Shown: positions 23,216-36,929, numbered from the stretch's first letter. The stretch: DNA of 64,000 nucleotides from Eutypa lata (GCA_022661535.1 JAKULF010000010.1:434001-498000), one strand, 5' to 3'. A program made the numbers and translations. Notes: generated by a model not told the origin, from the sequence alone.

Positions 23216-26200
23216 ATACTACGAGTCCTTGGTAGGTTGACCGCTTCAGTGGCTTTGGTGGAGTCTCGAGGCCCTATCAGATCGAACTGAGAGATGATAG
23301 TTGAGATCACACTAGGGAACTCCCTTTTGACCCCTCTTACTATGTATGTAGTTTAGTATGTACGAGGGCACAATGTTGAGCGATGGACCGACTTGGTGGG
23401 AGAGCCTTCTTTACATAAATACTCAAATACTTTACCTAGGTACGTTGCACATTGCACAACCTAAAGGCCGGCTTACTATAGTTAAATAGTTGGTCCAGCC
23501 GCATCCAACCGGTCAACCTACATAATATACAGATTCGAAGTTGTCTGATGGTTAACGAATAATAGGGCGTCGTTTAGTGGTAGGTTATAGGTTGCGATCT
23601 ATGGGCCTGCAGTGAGATTTGTTACTCTAGGTTATGAGAGAAATATCCCTTGGAAGCTTGTCAGGCTTCCCGCCTTTTCCCTCCCACACTTTTCCCGTCT
23701 TCTCCCCCACACCACACCATCTCAGGTTCGTCCCAGACCTGATGCCACACCACCACCCCCTCTTGGGTTCTCGTGCGACATCCTCTAGGAATCCGTAAGT
23801 CATAAGGCATATGTAAGCAGCCTCCCGGAACAAAAGTTACAGTCACCCCAACAGCCCATCTAAAGAGGTGCGCCATCTGATCGCCCGTATGCCCTACGCA
23901 TCCCGTAGTGTACCTGCTTCAAAGGCATCCTCTATTGGTTCCCGACAGTCCGAAACAGCCACAAAGGGTGACACAGTAGAAGGTGGGTGTGACGAGCAAC
24001 ATGTTGTAGTCAGCACGAGAAACGGCTTAGCCTACCTGGCCCTTGGTTCAGGTCTGGAAAGAGGAGATACCTTAACCCTCCCACTGGTGGTTACCACTAA
24101 CTAGCACACCTACTTCTCATGCTCGCGTGGGAGAATCATCTGCTGCCGTATACTGAGCGAAACTAAAAAGTGATTGGTATGGAGAAGGCCGATGATGTTG
24201 GCTGTATGGCTCGCTATTACGTCTAGCCGATGGGTTGAAAACCTGCCACGATGCGATGCTGAAGTATTGAACGGACATGGTTACTTGGTTCGTTTTCAGT
24301 CCACAATGATAGGCGGCCATTGGACGATGGATGACGAATGCTTTTGAGGCAGGGTATCGATTAGAAGCAAGACATGCACCGTGAGGCTGCCAATCGAGCA
24401 ACAGCTCAACTGCTATTCGATGGCCTGCCATTGGAGTTCGCCCAGTCGGCGTGAGGTCGGTGAAGACCTTGTCGTTTGACCAACCGTAGAGGACCAACCA
24501 TTGTTACAATAGCGATTTGAGTAGGGTGGATTCAATGTAGCGACAGATAATCTGTCTGATAAAGGGCTGCACCGCGCACGCATCACTCACTGCGCTGACG
24601 GGCGGACCTTCGCATTGCGATTTCTTCACGATGTTAATGGCTATAAAATAAGCGACCAATTCATTAGCTGCGAGGTGTCGTGACAACATTTTACTGCTCG
24701 AATGAACCTTTAGAAGGATTGCCGACGTCGTTTTACATTTTCTACCGATTGAGTGAACCTTTCGGAAGCTATTCACGGCCGCCAGACCTGCAGCCAGTAG
24801 ACCCTTGAGCCATTGTTGGTGCAGGCCCCATATATGGACGGGTCGTGCCACATTGCATTCATCAACAGGGCCAACTATCGCGACCTCGATTCAGATGATC
24901 GATCTAGAGCGTCTTTTTAATGAACTGTCTCTCTGTAATTTGTCCAAGAGGTTTGTATATGTTCCCCACGTCATTGCTCGTCGCTTGTCCCCTATTCAAG
25001 AGCTAAGAGTTGAACCAGATCATCATTGTGCTTGAAGCATCTAATAATATATCATTTATTTGTCCCCCTTTTTTTCTCGCTTCATGGATCGTCGGGATAT
25101 AGAGCAGTTTCGGTAATCGAGGGACACTAACCACTTGAGTAACAAGTGAATATTGATAGTGACGAGATAGAGACGAGAACAACCACAGCTCTTCTGCATC
25201 TTCACCGCCGATTGCTCGCTCAACCTCAAACGAGCTGCGGATACCACTCCCCACTAACTAACGTCTTATACTTTCCACATCTGATCAGCTGCCTCTTGTT
25301 TGAAGAAAGACGCCTGCATCGCCGCAAGATTGATCATAATACTTTCCCATTCCGCCTTGAACCTCCCTATTCTTGTGTTGACCTGGAGATTTGGAAGAGA
25401 GCGGGTCTCGATTCCATTGTCAACAAAAAGCAAGCATCGTCTGTCAACATACATAGAACAGGACAGTTGTTTGTTGCTGAAGCTTCAAACCCAATTCTTC
25501 GCCCCCTTTTGATTTGACTTGACTTGACTTGACTGCAAACCCAACTCGCTCATTAGTTAGACTCCGGAGAGAATTTTCTGTTATTAGTGATAATTGCCAC
25601 CACCACTACCACCGCTACAGCTTTCCGGGTCGACCTTTAAACAATTGGCTCCGGAACCTCGGCTTGCACTGCACAACAGACATACCGGGCATCGCAGGCC
25701 TGTCAACCAACCCGCAACTTGCTACGTACGCAGTAGACCTTAACTGCAGTAAGGGGAAGCTGCTATTGGGAAAAACGACTGCATATGTATTAAAAAAAAT
25801 TCGCCATTTGCCCCCTTCCTAATAGATTGACCGGGACATCCGAATCCTGTTCTCGTTTGGCCGCTGTTTGGTCTTATTGGATTCGTCTATTTCCAGCAAA
25901 AACCCCCAATTAACGCATCGCCTCAATTGATTCCACAGTAATCGAATAGGCTTCGTCATTCTGAATCAGACTGAATCAGGACCCCTATTCACCTGAACAC
26001 TGCGAGTTTGCTAAGCACCCCGGATCTGCATTTACAGATCCTTTTCTGGGGAGGGATTAGCTAAGCCCTTCCTTCCTACGTATACTCACTCACCTCAGCT
26101 ACGAGTTTTAAGACACGCATTCATTCCTCGGACCCCTAACTCTAACCGGTTGGATTCTGAACGGTCTCCGGCGCAGCAAACACGACTATTATTATTACTA

Positions 26201-28123
26201 TTCCTAGTAGTATCCGGATTTTCTCGTCTTATTATACTACTTAGGTAGTTAGTGGTTCAGTGGTTACATCCACATGCAATCGGAGCGGCCATCTTCCCGA
26301 GAGCGAGCCCCTGGTGGAATCTGAAAGACACCCGGCGAGAACGAGGACTACCTGCTACATACATACATCTACGTATTACCCTCCTTCATCCTGTGCTGAC
26401 TGTACACACATACATACATATCTCCATGTATGGTATGCGCATCAGTATGTGAACGTGCACATAACTGGTCCATCTTGTTATACATTCACTCGGTTCGCAA
26501 TTACCAATCGAATCATCTTCTTCCAAATATCCCACATTACATACATACTTTACTTACTACATACATTACTTCTAACGCAAGTAATTCCCACTCTCCCTCT
26601 CCATCAGTTCACGAACCATTTACACAGTCGGGTGTCGGAGTACCTCATTTGGACCTTTTACCCTCTTGGACTGGAACGCCAAGCACCATTCGACCCATAA
26701 CGACTACTACCACCCACACATAACCAGGTACTTTTCTTTACGGCCACTACACAGCAATTCCGAAGGTCACCCGCTGCTACCAGACCCCACTATTCGAAGT
26801 CAGTCACTCATCGGTCGCTCTGTCGCTACAGGTACATGTTTGTCTACATTGCATGCCTACAGAGCTACGCTACATTCAGTAGTCCAGGCCCCATAGTGCC
26901 ATAACTTGCCTAAGTCATAGCCGTAGTGGGAGTTACTCAACTGGGCCAGGCCAAAGCAAAGCACCAACCAAGAAGGCCAGCCATCGACCGGCCCGCTGTC
27001 AACCAGACGATCAATCCTTTTCCCGGCCACATCCAGCCAGTCTTTTGCTTCCAGTCTTTGCTTCTTTGCTTCTGTACTCTTGTACATCTGTATAACTGTC
27101 CCTGTAACTACTTGTACCTGTACCTGTGCCTGTACCTTGTACTGCACAGCAAACACCGCACTCACTTGATTGTACTGGCATACCAGCCCATTGCCAATCA
27201 AATTCCCCTCTCAGAACCTTCGAGCTACACCCTAGGTACTTAACCTAACCTAAGAAAAGCCTAGACAAGCCAGATACAGGCTAGGGATAACTGAAGTGGC
27301 ACCAGTCTAGTAGTGGGTTGGTTATCCACGCATCATTCTTCGACCCCCCCATTCGGTTGAGGGAACATTGGAAGATCAGACGCAAAGCAAGCCAAAGGCC
27401 AAGGTTCAGTTCAATCAAGGTTAGGGTGCTTCCGGTTCAAGCCTCAAAAGGCGCTTCGTTCCCTCCTGCTGCGACCCCCCCTCGTGCTGCTTATTTCGTT
27501 GTTGCTGCTGCTTGCTGCTTGCTGCTGCCCGACCCCTTTGTGACCTCATCACCACACCTTTGTGGAAGTTTAAACACACCCTATCATCTTTTTGATCGAC
27601 AAAGTCCGCCGTCATAGTACAGCGGGACGATCTCTTTCACTTCTGAACCTTCGACCGAGTCGTTGAGGAGACCGTTTCTCCCTAGCACCTTTTTAACACT
27701 GCTAGTTACGCGTCGTCATTTTGTTCTAACAGCTAGATCTTGATTGATTCTATGCTTTTCCCCTTACAACTCAACTTCAATTACTACAATACCTACCTTG
27801 AGATTGGGTTGCAGGACCTCTAGTTAGAGGGATTTATTTGTATCTTCGGATTCGTGTAATTCTTTTTTTACTATCATTTCACCACCACTTACTTACTATT
27901 GATCCGCTTCAATTATTGTATTCCAAAACGCTTTTTGCCTCATCGCCACGCCACATCTGCATCCATGCAATAACTCCGCCGTGTCGTCACAGTCTCCGTG
28001 CCTGGTAACGACGACTCAACCCTCTACAAAACCGAACACATCCCGCTCTCTTCCGTCACTTTTTCGAATATCCTCAATACTTAGGCTCACACGTAGTGAC
28101 CTCCATATCGATATCTATCCGTC
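23216..28123. other. Intergenic, no supported gene
   Basis: Nearly 5 kb without a gene that I can support. The two adjoining minus frames at 24117-24497 and 24504-24851 and the plus frame at 25146-25517 have no domain, and in-frame joins were not evident. Tandem TTGAC-type pentamers lie at 25512-25533 and ACAT repeats at about 26359-26372 and 26406-26420. The part from about 26250 onward is pyrimidine/A-rich and may include the leader of the J-domain gene. Confidence 0.45.
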
Positions 28124-29995
28124 ATGTTTAATCTACCGCCCGATCCGTACAAAGCCCTCGGTGTTTCGAAAGATGCTCAGCTTCCAGAAATCCGATCCGC
28201 CCACAGAAAATTGATCCTCAAATGCCACCCCGACAAAGTCCAAGATCCTCAGCAAAAGGCAGAGAAGCAAGCCGAGTTTCAGAAAGTTCAGCAGGCCTAT
28301 GAGCTTTTAAACGATGAACTTGCCAGGAGCAAGTATGACGAGAAGGTCAGGTATAACGAGAAGTATGGGGAGCTAGAGAAGGAGAAGGAGAAGGCAAAAA
28401 GGTGTTCATCACCACCACCAACTGCCGCTCAAACCCCATCACGGTCGAGACCTAGCTACTACGAACCTGAGATCAGGACTGCGGAGCCTAGAGCTTCGAC
28501 ATTCACCAAAACTGGTACATCCCCCTCTTCGCGCAAGTTCTACGAATCCGGATTTTCCTCGTCCCGCTCTTTTGAAGAGGTACCCGGTTCGAGCTCGAGA
28601 GCTTATGACGAACCGCGGCGCTCTTCTAAGAAATCAGCCAGCTATGAACGAGAGCGAGATCGTGAATGGGAACGGGAGCAGGAACGTGAGAAGGAACGCG
28701 AGAAGCTAGAACGGCGGAAACGGAAAGAGAAGGAAGCCGAAGAATATGCTGCTCGCGAGCGCGAGCGCGAGAAAGAACGGGAACGAGAGCAACGAGACCG
28801 AATAAAACAGGCTGCTAAGGAAGTAGACGAAGTCAAGAAGAAGAAAGACCGGAGAGAGAAGGACAAGAAGAAGGCAGACAAAGAGCGTAAGCGGGATGCT
28901 GAAGATAAGCATCGTCGCCATAAGCATTATTCAGAGCCTTACCATGGAGAAGAGTCCGACGTAGATGATGCAGTCCCCACGAGTAGCAGTCGCAAAGAAG
29001 ATACTACTCTTGACGGCAAGGTTCCGACGACTGACCGGGAGAGGAAGAACTCGGCCAACCTACAATCTGCAATTCGGTATCTTGAGAGATCAGGGGCGAA
29101 ACCAGCCTTGAGTCGATCACCCACGTATCAAGACACGCCATCTTACAGGCACGTCGCTCCCCCAGTTGCTGCACCAACACCGCCTCCAGCGACTGCTTCA
29201 GCTCATCCTCCCCCACCACCACCACCAGTAGCCCGAGATGTCGATGTCGAGGAGGACGGGGTGAGAAGATCGTCAGGAAGGTCAAGTAGGACTAAACCAC
29301 CGGATGCCTTACGATCGTCGCCAAGAGAATCGAGGGACAAGTCCTCGCACAGAAAATCAGGCACAAGATCTGCCTCGAGGGATGCTGCTCGACCCACTAT
29401 TGTAGAAGTCGCGCCTGGTGTTGCTCGCGTTCCGCCGCTCCAGAAATCCTACTCTGATCCTCACAGGGTCATGCAGCTCAACCGTTCGTACACCGATACC
29501 TACTCACGGCCTACTCCCCACCCGCCTGGACTAGAGCGCCAAAACACATGGCAACAGGGCGATGACCGAGAGCGAACAACTAGAGGACGTCGTGGCCCTT
29601 CGTTTTCCGACGGGTCAGAAGACGATGGACACTACCACCGGCACAGTCGGCGAACTCAGTCTCCAGAGCCAATGGTGACGCCAACCACCCATCGGTATGC
29701 CGTTGCCGCCGATGGAAAAACACGCCGGAAGTATACCGCCGCCGAGGCTGTGCCAATACCTACGCGAGGTCATAAGGTAAAGCACGCCACAGCCAACACA
29801 TCATCGCCGCGTGCAGAGCCTGGGTTGAACGGGTATTACCAGGATGAATATGGTGCAGACCCACCAGCACATGCAGCTTTCAATAGCGTGAATTATTCGC
29901 CCATGGTCCGCGAAGACGAGATTCAATACAGCAATCTCCAGCGAGGTTACTCTTCGTCTTACAATAAAGACCCTTATAGTACTACAGTGTACTAA
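28124..29995 (+). CDS. J-domain (DnaJ-like) protein with long disordered tail
   Basis: A single open frame of 623 residues starting at an ATG. The J domain is at about 5-72: DPYKALGV opening, helix II, the HPD tripeptide at 35-37, and FQKVQQAYELLND with KYDEK at the end. The HPD loop is what stimulates the ATPase of Hsp70 partners. After the domain come a Ser/Arg-rich linker, a highly charged Arg/Glu/Lys stretch at about 175-268 likely to form a long helix or coiled coil, proline runs near 350-370 and a Ser/Arg/Tyr-rich tail. There are no zinc-finger or C-terminal client domains, so it is a class III (C-type) J protein. The Arg/Glu-rich middle resembles splicing-associated proteins, so a nuclear role is possible but only inferred. 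No signal peptide. Confidence 0.85.
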   Translation: MFNLPPDPYKALGVSKDAQLPEIRSAHRKLILKCHPDKVQDPQQKAEKQAEFQKVQQAYELLNDELARSKYDEKVRYNEKYGELEKEKEKAKRCSSPPPTAAQTPSRSRPSYYEPEIRTAEPRASTFTKTGTSPSSRKFYESGFSSSRSFEEVPGSSSRAYDEPRRSSKKSASYERERDREWEREQEREKEREKLERRKRKEKEAEEYAAREREREKEREREQRDRIKQAAKEVDEVKKKKDRREKDKKKADKERKRDAEDKHRRHKHYSEPYHGEESDVDDAVPTSSSRKEDTTLDGKVPTTDRERKNSANLQSAIRYLERSGAKPALSRSPTYQDTPSYRHVAPPVAAPTPPPATASAHPPPPPPPVARDVDVEEDGVRRSSGRSSRTKPPDALRSSPRESRDKSSHRKSGTRSASRDAARPTIVEVAPGVARVPPLQKSYSDPHRVMQLNRSYTDTYSRPTPHPPGLERQNTWQQGDDRERTTRGRRGPSFSDGSEDDGHYHRHSRRTQSPEPMVTPTTHRYAVAADGKTRRKYTAAEAVPIPTRGHKVKHATANTSSPRAEPGLNGYYQDEYGADPPAHAAFNSVNYSPMVREDEIQYSNLQRGYSSSYNKDPYSTTVY

Positions 29996-31048
29996 ATGCA
30001 AGCTGTTTGGTATTCTCTCTCGGTCGCGATTCCTGCAGTAATGTTAGTTGGCAACTATTAGCATACTTAGCACATAATCGTGATGGTATCAGTTTCCTGT
30101 GCCTCGATCAGCCCTGTGTTGTGTAATTTTTTGTCAGTTGGACTCGGACACCTGGTGTTTCGGGCTCTTGCTCCGGTGTTTTTCATAACGTATTACAAAC
30201 CCGACTTCCACGAGATACGATACGATAACGACGTGATAAGTCTTCAGAAATGAGACTAGGACTTGGCGGTGGTGATCGAACGGAACAGAGGCGAACTCTA
30301 GAATTCGTCTTGCTACTACGTGGGAATTCGTTGGCTTTTGAAGAAGTAAAGGTGGAAAGCCTTTACTGCTCATGAGAGATGAAGGCTGCTGCTGCCTGAG
30401 AACTTATATCGGCTGTCGATTCAGCGCATGCCACGTTCGTTCGCTGGCACGCACCTGATGCCCATTAGGCGGCCTCTAGGCAACCCTAGGCGCTTTTTTG
30501 GGGTGATACAGCCTGGCCCCCAACCCGTACAACACACACACGCGCACAGACACACCACCGGCTCAAGAGCCTTGACGAGGTTACGAGAACCATCATGTCG
30601 TTATTTTGCTATTTCGAATGTATTCCAGATTTGCCTTTCTGCTGTTGCTATTTTGTTTGCTGCTGTCTCCTTTCTTCAGTGCGCGAAGGATGGTATCTTC
30701 GTCACTCATATCTATATCTACTACACAACTATACATATTTTGCATCTGAGCGTCTTAATTTTTTTATTTTTGGTTTTTGATAGGGGTTGGTTAGAGAACC
30801 CCCCGGGCTGCTTACTCTATCTATCCTTGGTTTACGGACGGAATTCTTTTGCGAGGCATACAGTACAGTCAGTCACTCATTCATTTACATGGCGTTTTAT
30901 TTTTACGGAGACCTTGGTTTGGTTGGGACCTGGTTGGTTGGTTGGTGAGGGGCGGATGGCGAGATTTATAGGTCTTTTGTTTTTTTTTCCCCTTGTCATT
31001 TTGGATCCTGGGGGGAGGGCGAGGAGAAGGACAATCTGATTAACTACA

Positions 31049-31086
<38 letters not shown>

Positions 31087-34000
31087 GGATTGCAAGGAGA
31101 GGAGCAAATGGACGCGGGATAACAGAACGAAATGAAACGAGATGACACGAAACGAAACGAAACGAATGACAGACTTTCGGACGGACATACACATAACGCA
31201 CAGCACAACACACAGCACACAGCACACAGCTCGTGAGTGAGTGGGTGGGTGAGAGGGCGTGCTTGTGCATTTGGGGAATGTCTATTAGCAGCATGGATTT
31301 CGAGCAAAGCAAGAAGTACATACATACATAACGTTACAATGCCTGGTTCTCATGGCGTACGGAGTGTGCGCACATTTTGAATTGAATTGAATTGAAATGC
31401 ATACTTCATAAGCATAAGTTTTTAAAGTCTTTTCTGGTATGTGTATGTCTGTCTTGTCTTCTTGCTAGCTACGTACCACTGGCCGGTTTTTCTGCCTATT
31501 AGTTAAGAGTAATAGATTACGAACAAATCAACCAAGCATTCTCAAGTCCACTTGGCTGTTATTTCCTTTGTTTCTATGCCCATGATTGTTTAACTACCTA
31601 CAGTATGTTACCTATGTGACTTTTAGGAGGTAGGCATGTAGCTTGCCCATGTGGGTTGGTATGCATGTATGTATGCAGATAGGTACTTAAGGTATATATA
31701 CTTTTGTAGTTGCAATGTCATACATAGCATACATGTATGTAGTCATCTATTATATACCTACACGTAGTTACGTCATTCATGGAAACGAACTCTTGTTTGA
31801 AAGATTTCATCCAATGTTGGTTGCATTTCATGTTAGGTTTTCGGTTAGTTAGCTGGTTACTCTAGGTAGGAATGCGATGGATGATGAAGTAATTTAGTTA
31901 ACCCACGGCTCGCGAATCTACCCGACAAACATGCAAAGTCAGCAGATCCCCCGCTGTTTGACAGGTGGTGTGTGTATGTATGTATAGGTAGTTACATACT
32001 CAGATCCTGCACAGTAAATCGCATCATCTCAATCAGCTGTCTCATCTCGAATCTCTGGCATCTCATTTCATTGTGTACGTATGCAGTTATGTAGTTACAT
32101 GCCATCTCTTGTTTCTAGATTTCTTTGATCAAAAGTCATCCATCAGTCATGTGAGGTTTACATACTTACCTATCCGTCTCATTGCCTAGTTACATACCTA
32201 ACTACATGGTTACATACCTGAACAAAGATCAATCTCAATCTCAATCTCATCTGAGGTAAGTTTAGCTTTTCGGCCGGTCCCGGCTCGGCGGCGGGCGCGT
32301 GCCCGCACGCCTGCGCACGGGACACGGCAGGATAGATCAGGTACATACATACATGTATGTAACGATGTTAGGTAGTTACATATTTCAAGTGGGTGGTTCC
32401 AGTTCCCTTTTCCCTCAACTGACGGCCCAGAAACAGCGGATTCGATTCGTAAACAGCCGACAGCTGACAGCTGAGCAAAGACGCATTGTTACCTACATAC
32501 ATATGTACCTAGGTACTTAATTTAAGGTGTTAAGGTATGTATGTACATAAGTTAAGGCTCCCCCCCTCATACGATCAAAATCGATCTGTCATGTTCGAAA
32601 GCGCTCCATCAGTAAAACGGGAAAACAAGAAAAAAAGAAAAAGAAAGTCTTGAATGGAATACATCGCCACTTATTGCTGTTATACTTACGTACTTGGAGG
32701 TATTCTACGTACAGTACTTAGTGGCGTAAGTATCGTAGCGAATCCCCGCCGTGGGGGTCTTTTCCTCCCCTTCGTTCAACCTATTGGCTGTTACGGTGAA
32801 AAGTGACACACCGACACCCATAGTTAATCAATTGTGCTATTTGCCCTGTTGCCTTGAATGAGGTGAGGGAAAACATAACTGCCTTGGTATGTACACGAGT
32901 TCATGCAAATACATACCTTGGTATGTATGGTGTTTGAGGCCTCCGTTATTCGTTCGTCTGGTCGTTCATGATTATGTGTAGACAATGTGCGTACGCGTAC
33001 GCGCCTGCGCCTAGTTATAGACTTGGCATTTTCCCTAGGCATCCATCCTGGTTTGGCATTTTGGTTAGGGCGCGGGGCTCGTGGGCGGCGGCGGCGGAGG
33101 GGTGTTGGTTAGTTAGTTCACGGCTGGTTTCTTTTCTTTGAGACACTTTCTTAATTAAGAACTTCCACTCGTATCGTGAGAGGGGCTGGAGGGACGTCCG
33201 GATGGATATAGTTAACTAAGTAACTAGATAGATGGGTCTTCACAAGAACGTGACTACATTGGAGTGAGGGGCAGTATGAGTCTATATAAGTATGCATATG
33301 TATTTACGTATTCAACGCTGAGAACGGGGCCCGGCCCGCTGAGAGATGGATGATGGGGTCTAGCCTTTCTTTGACTCCTCTAGTTAACTACTGCTAGGAC
33401 TAGATAAGTCGAGATCTAACTAATGAATGACCTAAGTAGGTAGATCAAGAGAGAGTGCCGGGCGAAGAAGGGAAGACGGGATCTAGTTCTTACTTGTGTT
33501 CTTATGCGGTGGGTTCCTGTTTATTCTTTCCACGATGCAGCTCTTCATCGCATCGCCAAGATGCCCGAAATCATGCAAGTAGCAATGCCGCGTTCAAGGG
33601 AAACACGAGCTTCTTCACACTAGTCAATCTATTATGGGGTGGTGTTTACTACCTAGTTGGGTAAAATCATACCTCGCAGCGCTAGAGATGGGAAAACGAA
33701 AATTCGCTATGATTTTACAAAATGTCCGAGTTCAAGAACGGCTGTTCTCAACTAGAGCTCCGTTATAAACCTACCACTCGATTCGTGTATTATATTAATA
33801 TAATGGTAGCATACCAGAAGAAGAGGGGGGAAGGCATAAATATGAGAAAGGCACAGAATCCAATGTATCGCGACTCTAATATTTTGTTAGCGATTATAAC
33901 AATCTATAGGGGAAACCAATGTAAGTTGAATGTTCACATTTTCTCTTTGCTGCTACAATTGATTCCGTGCATGGGACTATTCGACTGGAAGCAAATGAAT

Positions 34001-34905
34001 AAAGCTTATTATATACAAGTACAACTACTGTATTTGAGGCATAAATAAACGAGTATTGTTGGTGAGCATATTTATTTACTAAGATGGGATATATGCGTAT
34101 CTAAGAAGATGGAGGTAGTGGTGACAATTGATGAGCCTCATTCGCTTATTCTTAATAGACGCGTCCTGCATAGCCAAGAGGCCCCGGTTACCTCGGACGA
34201 CTAGCATTGTGCATCGAACTTGCTTCACATCAAGGCTGTTGACCTAAAATGCGTCAAATTAGTAGAAACAATGACTAATTATGATTGTTATGGAATAAAC
34301 AGAGAAGACAAGGTATATATAGCAAGGTCACCCGAGTTTCTGAGCAAAGACTACGCCATTAACTTCATGTCTAGAAGGGGGGCTTATCAATAAATGACAA
34401 GTTAGCAGCCAAGATACGAAAGGGTTGGTAGACCGACTCCTGGGCAATCATTCGTTCGCAACACTCGTTTGGTCCTTGTAGAGAATTGGGAGAGGGCTTG
34501 ATGTTCAGGTTAATAGCGAAGGATTTTCGCCTCGTATGACTTCAGAATGAGGATGGGTGGCCGACTAGAGAGGTAGGCATATAGATAGACCCTTTTGCAA
34601 TCTAAGAAGACTCAAGCTTCATTCATGTCCGTTTGGCGTATGATATCTACTTTTCCCAAGTTACTACTGGCTAGCTACAGTGAATAGAGAGGGCTGTTGA
34701 ACTTCTTTAGTCTATGATCTACTGATGCATATTCGAGTGGGAAATCATACCGCAACGTATACTTGCTGACAATAATGAACAAGTTGTTATTTATTCAATC
34801 GTCTAATAATAAATATGTTTGCGATAGATTATGTTCTACATCCAACGGAGAAGCAAAATAAAAATATGGAAGAAGAAAAAAATAAAAATGGAAAAAAGAG
34901 AAATG
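29996..34905. other. Intergenic, no supported protein gene
   Basis: About 4.9 kb with many short overlapping frames and no domain. Simple repeats: GA dinucleotides at about 31050-31075, an ACGAA/AACG repeat near 31138-31165, GTAT/ACAT repeats near 31660-31675 and 32340-32360, and CAATCT repeats near 32229-32249. The plus-strand frame at 33722-34048 starts with ATG but shows nothing recognisable. Confidence 0.45.
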
Positions 34906-35024
34906 GCCCAGCCCAGGATTCGAACCTAGGAACCTCCGTGAAGTGCCTGGGGACTTATTGCTAATCCATAGGACCCAAGCTGCCCTACCTTAACACAGTG
35001 TGCTGACCACTACACCACCCAGGC
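34906..35024 (-). tRNA. Intron-containing tRNA-like gene, isotype unclear (possibly pseudo)
   Basis: On the minus strand the A box TGGTGTAGTGG (35007-35017) and the B box GGTTCGAATCC (34916-34926) both fit the Pol III consensus, and a T-run terminator follows downstream. Folding by eye gives a 7-bp acceptor stem with two wobbles and one mismatch, a 4-bp D stem, a 5-bp T stem (CTAGG/CCTGG) and a 5-bp anticodon stem (CTGTG/CACGG). These are interrupted by about 46 bases at the position where tRNA introns normally sit (34942-34987). The loop then reads TTAAGG, implying anticodon AAG (Leu). The variable region is short, which does not suit leucine tRNA. The boundaries may be off by a base or two, or this may be a pseudogene or a tRNA-derived element. 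Confidence 0.5.
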
Positions 35025-36443
35025 TTTTTTGTTAGTTGAGTTTGAGGCACCTTATTGGTATACTTGGGGTTGCTAGCACGTCAATTTTTTGAAAATGGGT
35101 TGCCTGGTTCCTCAGGTGAACATACTGATTATCACACATGGTGTGAGGTAAATCAGGTGCAGCACTCAACTTAATACCAGTTTATACGGTGTAATAACGC
35201 ATCTGATTAATTCAGTATATAGCGCTCTTCGCATTGTCAATGCACATTCATTATATTACCTGTACATTCGGAGGGCTCATTTCTATTTTCACTCATAAAT
35301 TAGCAACCAAGTAACTGCCTGCCAATCACCCTTTATACACCATATCATAGTCTTGTGTTATGCTCCCTTAGTGGAAGACCTTCATAGTTTACTTCCCCAT
35401 GTTTTTCTAAACTAAATAAAGGGGCCCCTTTTACTGGCACCTGTCTCTGCGGGATTAGTAATTGATGCGTACCAACAGGCAGAAACATTGAAATAATCTT
35501 GAGAATTAATTGCAATGAAACAATAACAGATGTGGTAGCCTCAACTAATGATATGCTTCTTTGACTCAATAGATCCCATCTAGTCGTGTTAGATATGACA
35601 TACACATTTTCCTGGATGAACACTTGTTGCTATGAATGAGCTCCGTTTATCTAAGTCTTCTCTGTAGTGTCACATATACTCCAGTTATGATTCATCAATT
35701 TTAAATCGAAGAGTAATGCCAGGGCATGGCAATGTAATGTAAGAGAGTTTAGCAATGTCGTAATAGTACCTCAAACCTTCCGCATTAACGACGGCAAGTC
35801 CTTTTTATTTTAATTAGAATGCATCAATCCGTATCCTCATCAAAACAGATATTACTTTTACAAGCCCCCTAGCACCGAATACAGCTATGCATAATACTAA
35901 CATTAAATTTTAAGATTATACGTACCTTCTTGTGTTATACTTTAATGTCTTAGCAACCCCTATTAACAAATTCCACGGGTCCCGACTATAATAATGAAAA
36001 CGCATCATAATACTACTCTGCTAAGTTTTAGCATGATGTTCTTCCCGTTTTAAATAACTTAAAAACTTTTCTTTGTAACTAAGTACTTACAGCTATGAAA
36101 AGGGATGAATACTCTAATTGTAATATCATATGCGCAATAATATTCGTTCGAACAATATACGTGCGTAATATCGTCATCATGGCCGCCTAAACGGGCCTCC
36201 CTTTTTCTACTAGCAAACTCAGGTGACTAATTATTGGTATGTTGGTAACACATAACATAATAACATTCTCAAATTTTCGTGTTACTCAATAGTGTATTTA
36301 ATACCGGATGACTGAGCAGTGCTTCACTCTATTTGAACCCTTGAGGGCGCCCCAGAATATATCGACTGGCTGTTCCATTTCAATCACTTCCAACAAACAA
36401 GCCAGCAGGAAGGAAAGAACGATATAAGACCAAAACATTCATC
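35025..36443. other. AT-rich intergenic region
   Basis: No gene seen. It is AT-rich with stops in all frames. The last ~110 bases hold the promoter and leader of the first Kre9-like gene, including a TATTTGAACCC..GAGGG string near 36330 that recurs in front of its paralogue. Confidence 0.5.
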
Positions 36444-36929
36444 ATGCAGATCTCATCTCTTTCTGCCGCGGTGGTCCTCGCAGCCTCTACCTTGGTCGCC
36501 GGAGAACTGCACTTCACCAATCCCGTGAAGGACGCCAGCATCAGCATCGGATCCCCTTTCAACATCACTTGGACTAGCGATGTCAATAGCAAACTAGAAG
36601 TGATTCTCGTGGGGGGCTTCGACGAGGACTCTTTAGAGCAGTGCGGCGTAATCGCAGGTGAGTTGTAGTAGTTCCAGCCAACATCCTACCCACATACCTA
36701 TCATTCTATGACCTCTCCTCCCCTGACATGACTTGGTGAAGATGGTATCAACAATAGCGGCCGCTTGCAATGGGACGTCGCGGCAAGTAAGCCGCACGAC
36801 GGCCTATCCTGGTACTGCCACGCCTGGGAGGAGAAAAACCCCGCGAAGCAGCCGATGTTCGCTGTCGATATCCACACCATCACCGACATGCACCAATTCC
36901 GGTCTCCTATCTTTCGGATTCCGAATTAG
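36444..36929 (+). CDS. Kre9/KNH1-like secreted protein, paralogue 1
   Basis: There are two exons, 36444-36657 and 36742-36929, with an 84-bp intron (GTGAGT donor, AAG acceptor), giving 133 residues. Residues 1-20 form a signal peptide ending LVAG. The mature part begins with the Ig-like fold typical of the N-terminal domain of Kre9/KNH1-like fungal surface proteins: LHFTNPV, then GSPFNITWTSD, then LEVILVGG. Unlike the longer family members there is no Ser/Thr-rich stalk and no GPI-anchor tail, so this is a small secreted form. Exon 2 (GRLQWDVAASKP, then PMFAVDIHTI, then FRIPN) completes the domain. Kre9-type proteins take part in beta-1,6-glucan assembly in yeast; for this short form a wall or surface role is inference. 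It forms a tandem pair with the gene at 37523. Confidence 0.75.

Noticed and set aside
24117..24851. Two adjoining minus-strand ORFs (126 and 115 codons)
   Set aside because: No domain, no convincing splice pair to join them, and the text does not look like conserved protein.
31050..31075. GA repeat considered as a regulatory element
   Set aside because: A simple dinucleotide microsatellite with no gene start close to it.
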